A stretch of DNA of 64,000 nt. Origin: JAKALD01 sp963817785. GTDB lineage: Bacteria; Pseudomonadota; Gammaproteobacteria; Burkholderiales; SG8-39. Position numbers and translations under genes: made by a program. Shown here piece by piece: positions 46,803-54,999 of the stretch (the first letter of the stretch is position 1; every line of letters begins with the position of its first letter). Under the pieces are notes generated by a model. That model was not told the origin of the DNA, searched no databases, and saw nothing but the letters and a program-made list of their open reading frames with translations. The stretch is taken from positions 158,014 to 222,013 of the forward strand of contig CAWFPL010000006.1 in the NCBI GenBank assembly GCA_963817785.1. Reading direction: 5' to 3'.

Positions 46803-47498
46803 ATGGGATGCATGTTCAAGGCGAACGGCCTGTATAGCCGGATGACGGTGGGCGCGGTGCTGCTCGCGGCGGGCGCCGGGGAGCGGCTGGGCGGGCGCCC
46901 CAAGGCGCTGCTCGAGCTGGGTGGCGTGCCGCTCGTTCTGCGCCAGCTGATCGCGCTGTCGGGCGCCGGGGTCGACGAAGTCGCCGTAGTGCTCGGCCAT
47001 CACGGCGAGGCGGTCGAGGCAGCCGTGCGGCCCTTTCCGATCACGCTGGTGAGGAACCCCTCGCCCGACGACGGGCAGGCGTCGTCGGTGCGGCTCGGGC
47101 TGCAAGCCTTGTCGCCGAGGCTCGATGCCGTCATCGTCGCGCTCGCCGACCAGCCTTTGATCGACGCGCAGGACATCGTCGCGCTTATCAGCGCGTTCAG
47201 GAAGCGGGGCGAGGCCGCGATGGTCGTTCCACGCGTGCGCCGCGCGGACGGCGACCTCGGGCCTGGTAACCCCGTCATTTTCGATGCCGCGCTGCGCGAG
47301 GAGTGGCTCGCGGGTAGCGCCGATCTCGCCTGCCGCAACTGGCGCGAGAGGAACCCCGCGCGCGTGCACTGGCTCGACACCGACAACCAGCGCTATTGCC
47401 TCGACATCGATACGCCCGAGGACATCGAGCGCTTCGCGGCGAGCACCGGGCACCGGCTCGCCTGGCCCGCCGGGTACGCGCAGGAGACCGTCGGCTGA
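46803..47498 (+). CDS. mocA: Molybdenum cofactor cytidylyltransferase (MocA-like)
   Basis: A 231-aa nucleotidyltransferase of the MobA/MocA family. It has the nucleotide-binding N-terminus VLLAAGAGERLGGRPKALLE, the ALADQPLID metal motif, and the GNPVIFDAALREEW stretch. MocA adds CMP to molybdopterin to make the cytosine dinucleotide cofactor used by CO dehydrogenase and xanthine oxidase-type enzymes. The ATG at 46803 is the longest start; homology begins near ATG 46842 (MTVGAVLLAAG). It is the last gene of the cox cluster. Confidence 0.82.
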   Translation: MGCMFKANGLYSRMTVGAVLLAAGAGERLGGRPKALLELGGVPLVLRQLIALSGAGVDEVAVVLGHHGEAVEAAVRPFPITLVRNPSPDDGQASSVRLGLQALSPRLDAVIVALADQPLIDAQDIVALISAFRKRGEAAMVVPRVRRADGDLGPGNPVIFDAALREEWLAGSADLACRNWRERNPARVHWLDTDNQRYCLDIDTPEDIERFAASTGHRLAWPAGYAQETVG

Positions 47499-47581
47499 TG
47501 GGCGCAGGCGCCGTTTGGAGGCGGAGCGGAGCAAACGGGCGACAAAATCAGGTAAGTCTTTGAATGGCGAAGGGGCAGCTC

Positions 47582-47648
47582 GGCCCGCAAAGCCGTGGAC
47601 GCCGGATCGATTCCGACCCCCGCCTCCAAGTCCTCTCTTGATTCGTCA
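47582..47648 (+). repeat. Direct repeat, copy 2: degraded tRNA-Cys 3' fragment
   Basis: It matches 39051-39117 with four substitutions in 67 bases, one in the anticodon loop (CCGCAAA instead of CTGCAAA) and one in the T-arm, and no 5' half. It cannot make a tRNA and should not be annotated as one. It marks the right boundary of the cox block. Confidence 0.8.
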
Positions 47649-47727
47649 GGCTTGACCCGCTCTGAGGCTGACCCGAAAGAGCGTGCGCTGACCTGAATCT
47701 GGCGCCGCCATGCCGCAGGACGAGCCG

Positions 47728-48525
47728 CTATCCGGGAACCCGGCTTTCGATATAGAGCCGGCGCTGCGTCGGCGGGATGTACAGCTCCTGATAGTAGGCG
47801 GGGGTGTCCGCTCCGGCGTAGGCGGTGGCTTCCACCAGAAGGCCGATGGTGCGGCGCTTGACGCCGATGAGCTGGCAAATCGCGTCGGGAAAGGTCGCCT
47901 GGCGCAGCCGCTGCTTCAGGGCCGTGAGCGGGCGGCCCATGGCGCGCACGATCAGGAGCTTCAGGTTGGCGCCTGAGAGACCTTCCAGGGGCGCGTCGCG
48001 AAAGCCCGGCATCCGAGTCGCAAGAACGTAGAACTTGCTATAGACGACAAATTCGTCGTTGATCTCCATCCGCCGGTCGATCTGGATGACCTCGTCGCCG
48101 CCTTGCTTGAGCGGGGCCGACCAGGGGCCATGCCGGTGCGTCACCGAGCGCTCCAGGGGAACCGTAAACACCGGCAGGTAGGACTCGCCGTCATCGCTCA
48201 GGAACCGGCAATGCCACGGGTCGCTCAGTTGCCCGCGGCGATCCGGCACATAGGTGCCGTAGCCCCGCCGCCGCTGGATGTAGCCGTCCTCGACCAGGGC
48301 GCGCAGGGCGCGCTGCACCGTGCCCAGGCTATACGGCGTCACCCTGGCGAGCTCGGTCTCGGTCGGCAATTTCGCGCCGGGCTTCCACATCTTCTGCGAG
48401 ATGGCCGCCGCGAGCGCATGGCGCAACACCTCGTGCTTGGGCAGCGCGCTGTGCTCCGACGCGCACAGGCGCCTGACAAACGCCAGTGATTCGGACGAGG
48501 CGGATTTGCGCGTCGCGGGTTGCAT
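47728..48525 (-). CDS. GntR-family (HutC-type) transcriptional regulator
   Basis: A 265-aa repressor-like protein: winged helix-turn-helix (PGAKLPTETELARVTPYSLG, then TVQRALRALVEDGYIQRRRG) and a C-terminal UTRA effector domain (about 100-265). It is divergent from the acnX operon and very likely controls it in response to a small molecule. I chose ATG 48525 with GGGGA upstream over the in-frame TTG 48558, which sits directly on its only ribosome-binding sequence. Confidence 0.85.
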   Translation of the reverse strand: MQPATRKSASSESLAFVRRLCASEHSALPKHEVLRHALAAAISQKMWKPGAKLPTETELARVTPYSLGTVQRALRALVEDGYIQRRRGYGTYVPDRRGQLSDPWHCRFLSDDGESYLPVFTVPLERSVTHRHGPWSAPLKQGGDEVIQIDRRMEINDEFVVYSKFYVLATRMPGFRDAPLEGLSGANLKLLIVRAMGRPLTALKQRLRQATFPDAICQLIGVKRRTIGLLVEATAYAGADTPAYYQELYIPPTQRRLYIESRVPG

Positions 48526-48580
48526 GGTTATTCCCCAGCTTGACACCGGGTTGGCCAACTCCTATATTCTGCCGCAAAAA

Positions 48581-48594
48581 ATACATCATAGTAT
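48581..48594. promoter_or_regulatory. Possible operator in the gntR/acnX divergent region
   Basis: The dyad ATAC-N6-GTAT lies in the AT-rich 199-bp gap between the regulator and the operon it faces. This is the expected position and rough form of a GntR-type site. A -10-like TATAAG (48613-48618) for the acnX direction lies close by, without a good -35. Confidence 0.35.
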
Positions 48595-48724
48595 CTAGAG
48601 TTACAGTAGCGTTATAAGAAGCGGGGCGTACCCGCCGCGGCAAGCGCAGAGATTGCAGTTCACCGATCCCGGGCAGGCTGAGCTGCGGCACGCCGGTGAC
48701 CCAGCATATGAACAAGTGCGGACG

Positions 48725-49969
48725 ATGAAACTGACCGAATACGAGCAGGCGATGCGAGCCGGTGCATTCGGCGAGCCGAAGCGACTGGCGATCGAGCAGC
48801 AGATCGAGGTGGGACGATTCTTCGACGCCGCCGACTTCGTGGAGGTCAGCCAGGCCCACATCATGGGCGACACCGAAGCGCTCGGCGAGGCGGGCGTGGA
48901 ATTCCTGGAGCGCCTGGCCTCCTTCCCGGAGGCCGAGCGCCAGGTGGCGGTGCCCACGATCACCGACCCCCGTGGCGTCGATCAATGCCGCTATCGGCTG
49001 CTGAAGCAACGCGATGAATGGGCGAATCTCGAGCTGCGCGCGAGCGCAGCCATGCGGGCGCTCGGCATCCTGATGACCGATACCTGCATCAACTATCAGA
49101 CCATCCAGGCACCGGTCTTCGGACAGCACATGGCGTACGGCGACACCGGCGTGGTGATCTATTCAAACAGCGTCTGCGGCGCGCGGAGCAATTTCGAGGG
49201 TGGACCGGCTGCGCTCGCCGCCGCGCTGACCGGCCGCACGCCGCGCTATGGCTATCACCTGGACGCGTGTCGCAGGGGCAAGATGCTCTTCGAATTGGCC
49301 TTCGAGCCGCGCAATCTGACCGAATGGGGCGTCTTGGGCGCGATCATCGGGCGCGCCGCGGGATCGTACTGGTCAGTCCCGGTGTTAGGCAGTCTGCATG
49401 CGAGCCCGAGCTCCGACGACCTGAAGCACTTCGGCGCCGCGATGGCGAGCTATGGCTCGGTGGCTCTTTACCACATCGTCGGCACCACTCCCGAGGCACC
49501 CGACCTGCGCACGGTGTTCGACGGCGCCGCCCCCGCCGCGCGCCGCATTACGCGCGACGACCTGGATGCCTATTACGCCTCGTTCGGCTGTCACGACAAG
49601 GTGGACGTGGTGGTATTCGCCGCGCCGCAGCTGTCGTTGCTGGAGATGCGGGAGCTGGGCCAGCTGCTCCGGGGCCGCAGGGTCCATCCCGACACCGCCT
49701 TGCTGATCGCCACATCTCCCGAGAACAAGGCGGCCTGCGACCGAATGGGTATCACTGGGACCCTCGAGGAGGCCGGAGCCATGGTCCTGAGCGGGGTCTG
49801 CTTCTACCAGATGTACGCGCGGGAGATGGCGCAAGCCAACAACTGGAAAAGACTGCTCACCAATTCGGCGAAGCTCGTCAACATCATCGCGGGATACGGC
49901 TACGAGCCGGTCATCGCGCCGATGGACGTCTGCGTCGAAGCCGCGGTGAGGGGCGGGATGGCGCGATGA
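48725..49969 (+). CDS. Aconitase X catalytic (large) subunit
   Basis: A 414-aa protein of the AcnX (DUF521) family: LTEYEQAMRAGAFGEPKRLA near the start, VSQAHIMGDTEALGEAGVEF, then the signature YSNSVCGARSNFEGGPAALA, and GRTPRYGYHLD. Cysteines C121, C151 and C359 fall where the family places iron-sulfur or catalytic residues. Characterised members dehydrate cis-3-hydroxy-L-proline (bacterial) or phosphomevalonate (archaeal). The two-gene arrangement is type II. ATG 48725 is chosen at the homology start. The substrate here is unknown. Confidence 0.82.
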   Translation: MKLTEYEQAMRAGAFGEPKRLAIEQQIEVGRFFDAADFVEVSQAHIMGDTEALGEAGVEFLERLASFPEAERQVAVPTITDPRGVDQCRYRLLKQRDEWANLELRASAAMRALGILMTDTCINYQTIQAPVFGQHMAYGDTGVVIYSNSVCGARSNFEGGPAALAAALTGRTPRYGYHLDACRRGKMLFELAFEPRNLTEWGVLGAIIGRAAGSYWSVPVLGSLHASPSSDDLKHFGAAMASYGSVALYHIVGTTPEAPDLRTVFDGAAPAARRITRDDLDAYYASFGCHDKVDVVVFAAPQLSLLEMRELGQLLRGRRVHPDTALLIATSPENKAACDRMGITGTLEEAGAMVLSGVCFYQMYAREMAQANNWKRLLTNSAKLVNIIAGYGYEPVIAPMDVCVEAAVRGGMAR

Positions 49970-50379
49970 CCGACAGGACATATCGCGGCCACGTCGGCAT
50001 CGGTCCGAGGACCACCGGCGTCGCGCTCGTCGCCAAGGATGACTTCAGCGCGCGCTATGACCTGGATCGGCTGAAGGGGATCTTTTCACGCGAATCGCAC
50101 AAGCTTCGAGGGCAGAGCTACGTGGGCACCATTCTGGTTCTCGACAACGCGAAGGGCGGAGTCGCGACGGCGTGGATGCTGTACGAAATGAAGGCACGCA
50201 AGATGGCGCCGGCAGCCCTGCTGCTGAATGCGGCGAACCCGATCATGGCCCAGGGCGCGGCTCTGGCGGCCCTGCCGTTCATGGACCGCTTCGAGGCGGA
50301 CATCACGAGCTTGCTGAAGACCGGCGACAAGGTGACGGTCGATCCTCCGGCAGGGCTGGTGATCGTGCACGGCGAATAG
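49966..50379 (+). CDS. Aconitase X swivel (small) subunit
   Basis: A 137-aa DUF126 protein, the swivel domain that completes the AcnX active site (SHKLRGQSYVGTILVLDNAK, LLNAANPIMAQGAALA, PFMDRFEADI). The start overlaps the large-subunit stop (ATGA), so the two subunits are coupled and probably form one enzyme. Confidence 0.82.
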   Translation: MTDRTYRGHVGIGPRTTGVALVAKDDFSARYDLDRLKGIFSRESHKLRGQSYVGTILVLDNAKGGVATAWMLYEMKARKMAPAALLLNAANPIMAQGAALAALPFMDRFEADITSLLKTGDKVTVDPPAGLVIVHGE

Positions 50380-50436
50380 CGCCATGGCGCCCTCTTTGCA
50401 TCGCATCGTCGGAGTTCATTCATTGGAGGAGGCGCC

Positions 50437-51216
50437 ATGTCCCAGCGAGAGTCGCGTGGCCTGCTTGCCGATGCCCTGAAGGGAGCCGCGTCGTTTGCCG
50501 CGATCGTCCTGATCTGGGAGGCCATCTCCCTCTCGAGCATGGTGCAGAAGGGCCTGGTTCCGTCTCCCATGCAGACGCTCGAACGCTTCGTTCATCTGCT
50601 CAGCACCGCCGGGCTCTCCTACGACATAGGGATCTCCACGCTGCGCGTGGTGACGGGCGTGCTGGTCGGCGCATCGGTGGCCATCCCGGTGGGCTTCTGC
50701 CTCGGCTGGTACAGGGGCGTCCGCCCGTACGTGGATCCGCTCATCAACTTCTTTCGCGCACTGCCGCCGATCGCGCTGATTCCGCTGGTCATCGTGTACT
50801 TCGGGATCGGCGAGTTCGCCAAGATCTGGCTGCTGATGTACGCCGCGTTCTTCGCGAGCGTCATCGTGATGTACGAGGGAATTCGCTCCCTCAATCCCAC
50901 GTATATCAGGGTCGCGCAAGCGCTGGGTGCGTCGGAGATGGAAATCTTCACCAAGGTCATCATTCCGGCAAGCCTGCCGCACGCGCTGACCGCTGTGCGC
51001 GTCGCGGTCGGGATTTCGTGGACCACGCTGGTCGCGGCCGAGCTCGTTGCCGCGCATCGCGGGCTCGGGGCGGTCATCGTGAGCGGGCAGGACTACTTCC
51101 AGGTCAGCACCATCTACGTGGGCATCATCCTCATCGGCGCGATCGCCCTGCTGATGGACAACGCCTTCCGCTTTCTGTCGCGGCGGCTCGTGTCGTGGCA
51201 GACCACGATACGGTAG
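50437..51216 (+). CDS. ABC transporter permease, NitT/TauT type
   Basis: A 259-aa inner-membrane permease with about six membrane segments. The EAA loop lies in the region QALGASEMEIFTKVIIPASL. It belongs to the SsuC/TauC group, which imports sulfonates, nitrate, pyrimidine precursors or aromatic acids. GGAGGAGG precedes ATG 50437. It works with the two genes that follow. Confidence 0.88.
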   Translation: MSQRESRGLLADALKGAASFAAIVLIWEAISLSSMVQKGLVPSPMQTLERFVHLLSTAGLSYDIGISTLRVVTGVLVGASVAIPVGFCLGWYRGVRPYVDPLINFFRALPPIALIPLVIVYFGIGEFAKIWLLMYAAFFASVIVMYEGIRSLNPTYIRVAQALGASEMEIFTKVIIPASLPHALTAVRVAVGISWTTLVAAELVAAHRGLGAVIVSGQDYFQVSTIYVGIILIGAIALLMDNAFRFLSRRLVSWQTTIR

Positions 51217-51238
51217 GCGGGAGAAGGGAGCCCCGGCC

Positions 51239-52117
51239 ATGAATCATCGCCCCGCAGCCGATCCCACCGGCAGGCAGCAGACTGGGGAAGGCGGCTCACC
51301 GCGTTCGACGGCTGCCAATCCGCTGATCAGCCTGCGAAGCGTCGAAAAGACGTTCCAGACGCCGCGCGGCCCGATGCGAGTCGTGAGCGACGTGAGTCTC
51401 GACATCGATCGCGGCGAGTTCATCACGCTGATCGGCCCATCCGGATGCGGCAAGACCACCATCCTGAACATGATCGCGGGCTTTCTGCCTGCGGACTCGG
51501 GCACGCTGACCATCGATGGGCGCGCCATATCGGGTCCCGGCAAGGAACGCGGCGTCATATTCCAGGAATACGGCGTGTTTCCATGGCTGACCGTCGAGGA
51601 GAACATCGAGTTCGGCTTGAAGCTGCGCGCAAACCGCGGTGATGCCAGCCCGGTACGCCGCCGGGAAATCGTGCAGCACTATATCGAGTTGATGCAGCTC
51701 ACCGGGTTCGAGCGGGCCTATCCGAAGACGCTGTCCGGCGGCATGCGGCAGCGGCTTGCAATCGCCCGAACCTATGCGACCAACCCGGAAGTGCTGCTGA
51801 TGGACGAGCCTTTCGGTGCACTGGATGCGCAAACGCGGTCGGTGATGCAGCTCGCCCTGATGAAGGCGCTTCAGGAGGAACGGAAGACCGTCGTCCTCAT
51901 CACGCACTCGGTGGAGGAGGCGATATTTCTCTCCAACCGCGTGGTCGTAGTGAGCGCCCGCCCGGCGCGCCTCATGAAGAGCGTGGAGATCCCATTTGCA
52001 TATCCGAGGGCACCCGAAATCGTCAGCAGCGCGGAATTTCAGGGGCTCCGCGTACAGCTCAATTCGATCTTGATGGAGCAGTTCAATGCGCAGCAGAAGC
52101 TCACCGCCATTGAGTAG
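51239..52117 (+). CDS. ABC transporter ATP-binding protein, NitT/TauT type
   Basis: A 292-aa ATPase with Walker A GPSGCGKTT, Q-loop FQEYGVFPW, signature LSGGMRQRLAIA and Walker B LLMDEPFGALD. An unusual N-terminal extension of about 30 residues precedes the domain. It energises the adjacent permease. Confidence 0.9.
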   Translation: MNHRPAADPTGRQQTGEGGSPRSTAANPLISLRSVEKTFQTPRGPMRVVSDVSLDIDRGEFITLIGPSGCGKTTILNMIAGFLPADSGTLTIDGRAISGPGKERGVIFQEYGVFPWLTVEENIEFGLKLRANRGDASPVRRREIVQHYIELMQLTGFERAYPKTLSGGMRQRLAIARTYATNPEVLLMDEPFGALDAQTRSVMQLALMKALQEERKTVVLITHSVEEAIFLSNRVVVVSARPARLMKSVEIPFAYPRAPEIVSSAEFQGLRVQLNSILMEQFNAQQKLTAIE

Positions 52118-52152
52118 TCCGCAAGGGTGAATTCTTACAGGAGGAGGTCGGC

Positions 52153-53226
52153 ATGAATACGCACGATACCAAGTCAGGGCAGGGCAATGTGGTTGGGGAG
52201 AAGAAGGCCAAGAAGGGCATCTCGCGGCGCTCGCTGTTGCAGGGCGCAGTGGCGGCGGGGCTCGCGGCAACTCTGGGCCGACCGGCCAGGGTATATGCCC
52301 GTACGAAGCGGCGCGTCAGGATCGGCTACCTGCACATCCTTTCGGTGGACGCGCAGATGTGGCTGATGAAGCACATGGGAACGCTCCAGAAGGAAGGTCT
52401 GGAGCCCGAATTCGTGGAGTTCCACACCGGGATCGGCGGCTTCAGCGCCCTGGTCGGGGGAAGCATCGATTTCCTCACCACCGGGGGCGTTACCAGCAAC
52501 TTTCCGGCGCGCGGGCAAGGCAAGGTAGTCATTCCGAACAGCGTCGAGGTCGCAGGGCAGGTCTGGGTGAACCCCGCCTCGGGCATCAAGTCGATCGCCG
52601 ATTTGAAGGGCAAGCAGGTCGCGACGACCAAGGGAACGACCGGAGAGATCTTCCTGTACAGCATCCTCCACGCGGCAGGCCTGTCGCTGAAAGACGTGAC
52701 GATCCTCAATCAGGACATGCCCGCCGCCGTGACCACCTTCGTGACCAAGAACGTTCCCGCGGTCTCGATCTGGATTCCGTTCAATCTGCGCATCAAGCAG
52801 GGCTTCCCCCGAGCGGAGCTGCTGGCGAACGCGCGCAGCTATTACCCGAAGACCGGATACATCATCACGGCGTATTCCACCAACAATCAGACTTACGAGA
52901 AGGACAAGGACTTGATCCGGCGGATGTCCGCCGCCTGGGGACCGGCCAACGAATATCTGCTGAAGAACCCCGAGCAGTCGCTGGAAATCCTCCACCACTC
53001 CTATTACAAGGAGGTCCCGCTGGCCGAGATGCAGTCCGTGTACAAGGCCGTTCAGCCGCTGTCGATCGCGCAGTGGGAGGGAGACATCAAGAACGGCACT
53101 CTCTACCGCGAACTGGATCACGTCACCAACATCTTCGTGACGATCGGCGCGATCAAGAACCCGCTGCGGGCCAATCAATACGCGGACTTCTCGGTTTTCG
53201 AGTCGGTCTACAAGGGCGCGGCGTAG
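52153..53226 (+). CDS. ABC transporter substrate-binding protein (NMT1/SsuA-like)
   Basis: A 357-aa periplasmic binding protein. A twin-arginine signal (GISRRSLLQGAVAAGLAATL) is followed by an SsuA/NMT1-type fold (IGYLHILSVDAQMWLMKHMG, GGSIDFLTTGGVTSNFPARG). Tat export suggests folding before export. The ligand is unknown. AGGAGG precedes ATG 52153. Confidence 0.88.
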   Translation: MNTHDTKSGQGNVVGEKKAKKGISRRSLLQGAVAAGLAATLGRPARVYARTKRRVRIGYLHILSVDAQMWLMKHMGTLQKEGLEPEFVEFHTGIGGFSALVGGSIDFLTTGGVTSNFPARGQGKVVIPNSVEVAGQVWVNPASGIKSIADLKGKQVATTKGTTGEIFLYSILHAAGLSLKDVTILNQDMPAAVTTFVTKNVPAVSIWIPFNLRIKQGFPRAELLANARSYYPKTGYIITAYSTNNQTYEKDKDLIRRMSAAWGPANEYLLKNPEQSLEILHHSYYKEVPLAEMQSVYKAVQPLSIAQWEGDIKNGTLYRELDHVTNIFVTIGAIKNPLRANQYADFSVFESVYKGAA

Positions 53227-53241
53227 ACGCCGGGGCCGATC

Positions 53242-54705
53242 ATGCTGGAGCTGAGCGACAAGTCCCTGTTCAGGGAGCAGGCCTACATCAATGGCGAATG
53301 GGTCGGATCCGTCCCCGACGCCCGGCTGACCACCACCAATCCGTACGACGGTGCGGTGGTTGGAACGGTGCCCAAGCTTCAGCCGTCGGACACGCGCCGC
53401 GCCATCGAGGCGGCCGAGCGCGCCTTTCAGTTATGGAAACGCAAGAGCGCCGATGAACGCGCCGGCATCCTCCGCCGCTGGCTTGCGCTCATCGGCCAGC
53501 ACCGCGAGGATCTGGCAAGAATCCTCACCACGGAGCAGGGCAAGCCGCTGCGCGAAGCGCTGGGCGAAATCGACTTCGCCGCGTCGTTCATAGACTGGTT
53601 CGCCGAAGAAGGCAGGCGGATTTACGGCGACACCATACCGATGCAGGACAGCACCAAGCGCGCTCTGGTGATCAAGCAGCCCGTGGGGGTGTGCGCGGCG
53701 ATCACGCCGTGGAACTTCCCCGCCGCGATGATCACCCGCAAAGTCGGCGCGGCGCTCGCCGCCGGCTGCACCGTCGTGGTGAAGCCTGCCGAGCAGACCC
53801 CGCATACGGCATTGGCGCTGGCGGAGCTCGGCGCGCGCGCAGGAATTCCCCCCGGGGTGCTGAACATTCTGACCGGAGATCCCGCCGCGATCGGGCAGGA
53901 GCTGCTCTCGAATCCGACGGTGAGGAAGCTCACATTCACCGGATCCACGGAGGTCGGCAAGCTGCTGATGCGCGGATCCGCGGATACGCTCAAGCGGGTG
54001 TCGCTCGAGCTCGGCGGCAATGCCCCGTTCCTGATCTTCGACGACGCGGATATCGATGCCGCCGTCGAAGCGGTCGTGGCCTGCAAGTTCCGCAATGCCG
54101 GTCAGACTTGCGTGTGCGCCAACCGCATCCTCGTCCAGGACGGGATCTATGACGAGTTCGCGGCGAAGCTCACGCAGCAAGTCCGCGCCCTGAAGGTGGG
54201 CAATGGGATGTCACCCCAGGTGGACCAGGGGCCCTTGATCGACCAGGCGGCGATCCAGAAAGTCGAGGCGCACGTAGCCGACGCCATAGCCCTGGGCGCG
54301 CGGGTTGCGGTTGGCGGCAACCGGCACAGCCTGGGCGGCACCTTTTATGAGCCGACGGTGCTGGTCGATGTGGACCCGCGCATGAAAATCTCCAAGGAAG
54401 AGACCTTTGGGCCGGTCGCGCCGTTATTCCGCTTCCGGCACGAAGAGGAGGCCATTCAGATGGCCAACGACACGGTCTACGGGCTGGTCGCCTATTTCTT
54501 CAGCCGCGACCTCGCACGCGTATGGAGGGTGTCCGAAGCACTCGAATACGGAATGGTCGGGGTCAACACCGGCCACGTATCCGTCGCGCCGGCGCCATTC
54601 GGCGGCGTCAAGCAATCCGGACTGGGCCGCGAGGGATCGAAATACGGCATCGAGGAATACCTGGAGATCAAGTACATCTGCATGGGCGGGATCGGCGCGG
54701 CATAG
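53242..54705 (+). CDS. GabD-like NAD(P)-dependent aldehyde dehydrogenase
   Basis: A 487-aa aldehyde dehydrogenase of the succinate-semialdehyde type: TPWNFPAAMITRKVGAALAA, E256 in SLELGGNAPF, catalytic C290 in RNAGQTCVCANR, and EETFGPVAPLFRF. In hydroxyproline catabolism a related enzyme oxidises 2-oxoglutarate semialdehyde, so succinate or 2-oxoglutarate semialdehyde are both plausible. It is the last gene of the operon. Confidence 0.85.
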   Translation: MLELSDKSLFREQAYINGEWVGSVPDARLTTTNPYDGAVVGTVPKLQPSDTRRAIEAAERAFQLWKRKSADERAGILRRWLALIGQHREDLARILTTEQGKPLREALGEIDFAASFIDWFAEEGRRIYGDTIPMQDSTKRALVIKQPVGVCAAITPWNFPAAMITRKVGAALAAGCTVVVKPAEQTPHTALALAELGARAGIPPGVLNILTGDPAAIGQELLSNPTVRKLTFTGSTEVGKLLMRGSADTLKRVSLELGGNAPFLIFDDADIDAAVEAVVACKFRNAGQTCVCANRILVQDGIYDEFAAKLTQQVRALKVGNGMSPQVDQGPLIDQAAIQKVEAHVADAIALGARVAVGGNRHSLGGTFYEPTVLVDVDPRMKISKEETFGPVAPLFRFRHEEEAIQMANDTVYGLVAYFFSRDLARVWRVSEALEYGMVGVNTGHVSVAPAPFGGVKQSGLGREGSKYGIEEYLEIKYICMGGIGAA

Positions 54706-54810
54706 CGCGATCGATTGAGCCGCACGTAGCGCCATGCGCGCGCCTGGCCGTACAATCGGTGCGCAGGCGTTTGGGGCCCGTCACGAGGCGAAGCGGGCGG
54801 CCAATGATCC

Positions 54811-54849
54811 GCCCGGGTGGTGAAACTGGTAGACACAGGGGACTTAAAA
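54811..54849 (+). pseudogene. leuZ: 5' half of tRNA-Leu(UAA), cut at the anticodon loop
   Basis: The 39 bases have the acceptor strand GCCCGGG, D-arm, anticodon stem GGGGA and loop CTTAAAA of a tRNA-Leu(UAA). From 54850 on, the expected TCCCC stem strand, long variable arm, T-arm and CCA are missing. It is therefore a broken gene, with its 3' half presumably at the far end of the inserted element. E. coli has leuZ directly after cysT. Confidence 0.8.
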
Positions 54850-54955
54850 ATCGCTTGCCCTGATGCGTCTGGCCGCCCGTTGCGTGAAATATGCCCTTGT
54901 AATACAAAGCGAATTCAGGCAAGAATCTACGCGCTCACTGGACATTGAGATGTCC

Positions 54956-54974
54956 GTGTGCAGGATTTGCACAC
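54956..54974. promoter_or_regulatory. Perfect dyad upstream of the integrase
   Basis: The arms GTGTGCA (54956-54962) and TGCACAC (54968-54974) flank a 5-nt centre, followed by five A residues. A longer imperfect pair, CTTGCCCTGA / TCAGGCAAG, lies at about 54854-54926. Both could be recombinase arm sites, excisionase sites or an integrase operator. Confidence 0.35.
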
Positions 54975-54999
54975 AAAAAGAGGCCGGTTTCTTTCCGAT

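Noticed and set aside
47575..47648. A second tRNA-Cys gene
   Set aside because: Only the 3' part is present, with changes in the anticodon loop and T-arm and no 5' acceptor strand, so it cannot fold into a tRNA.
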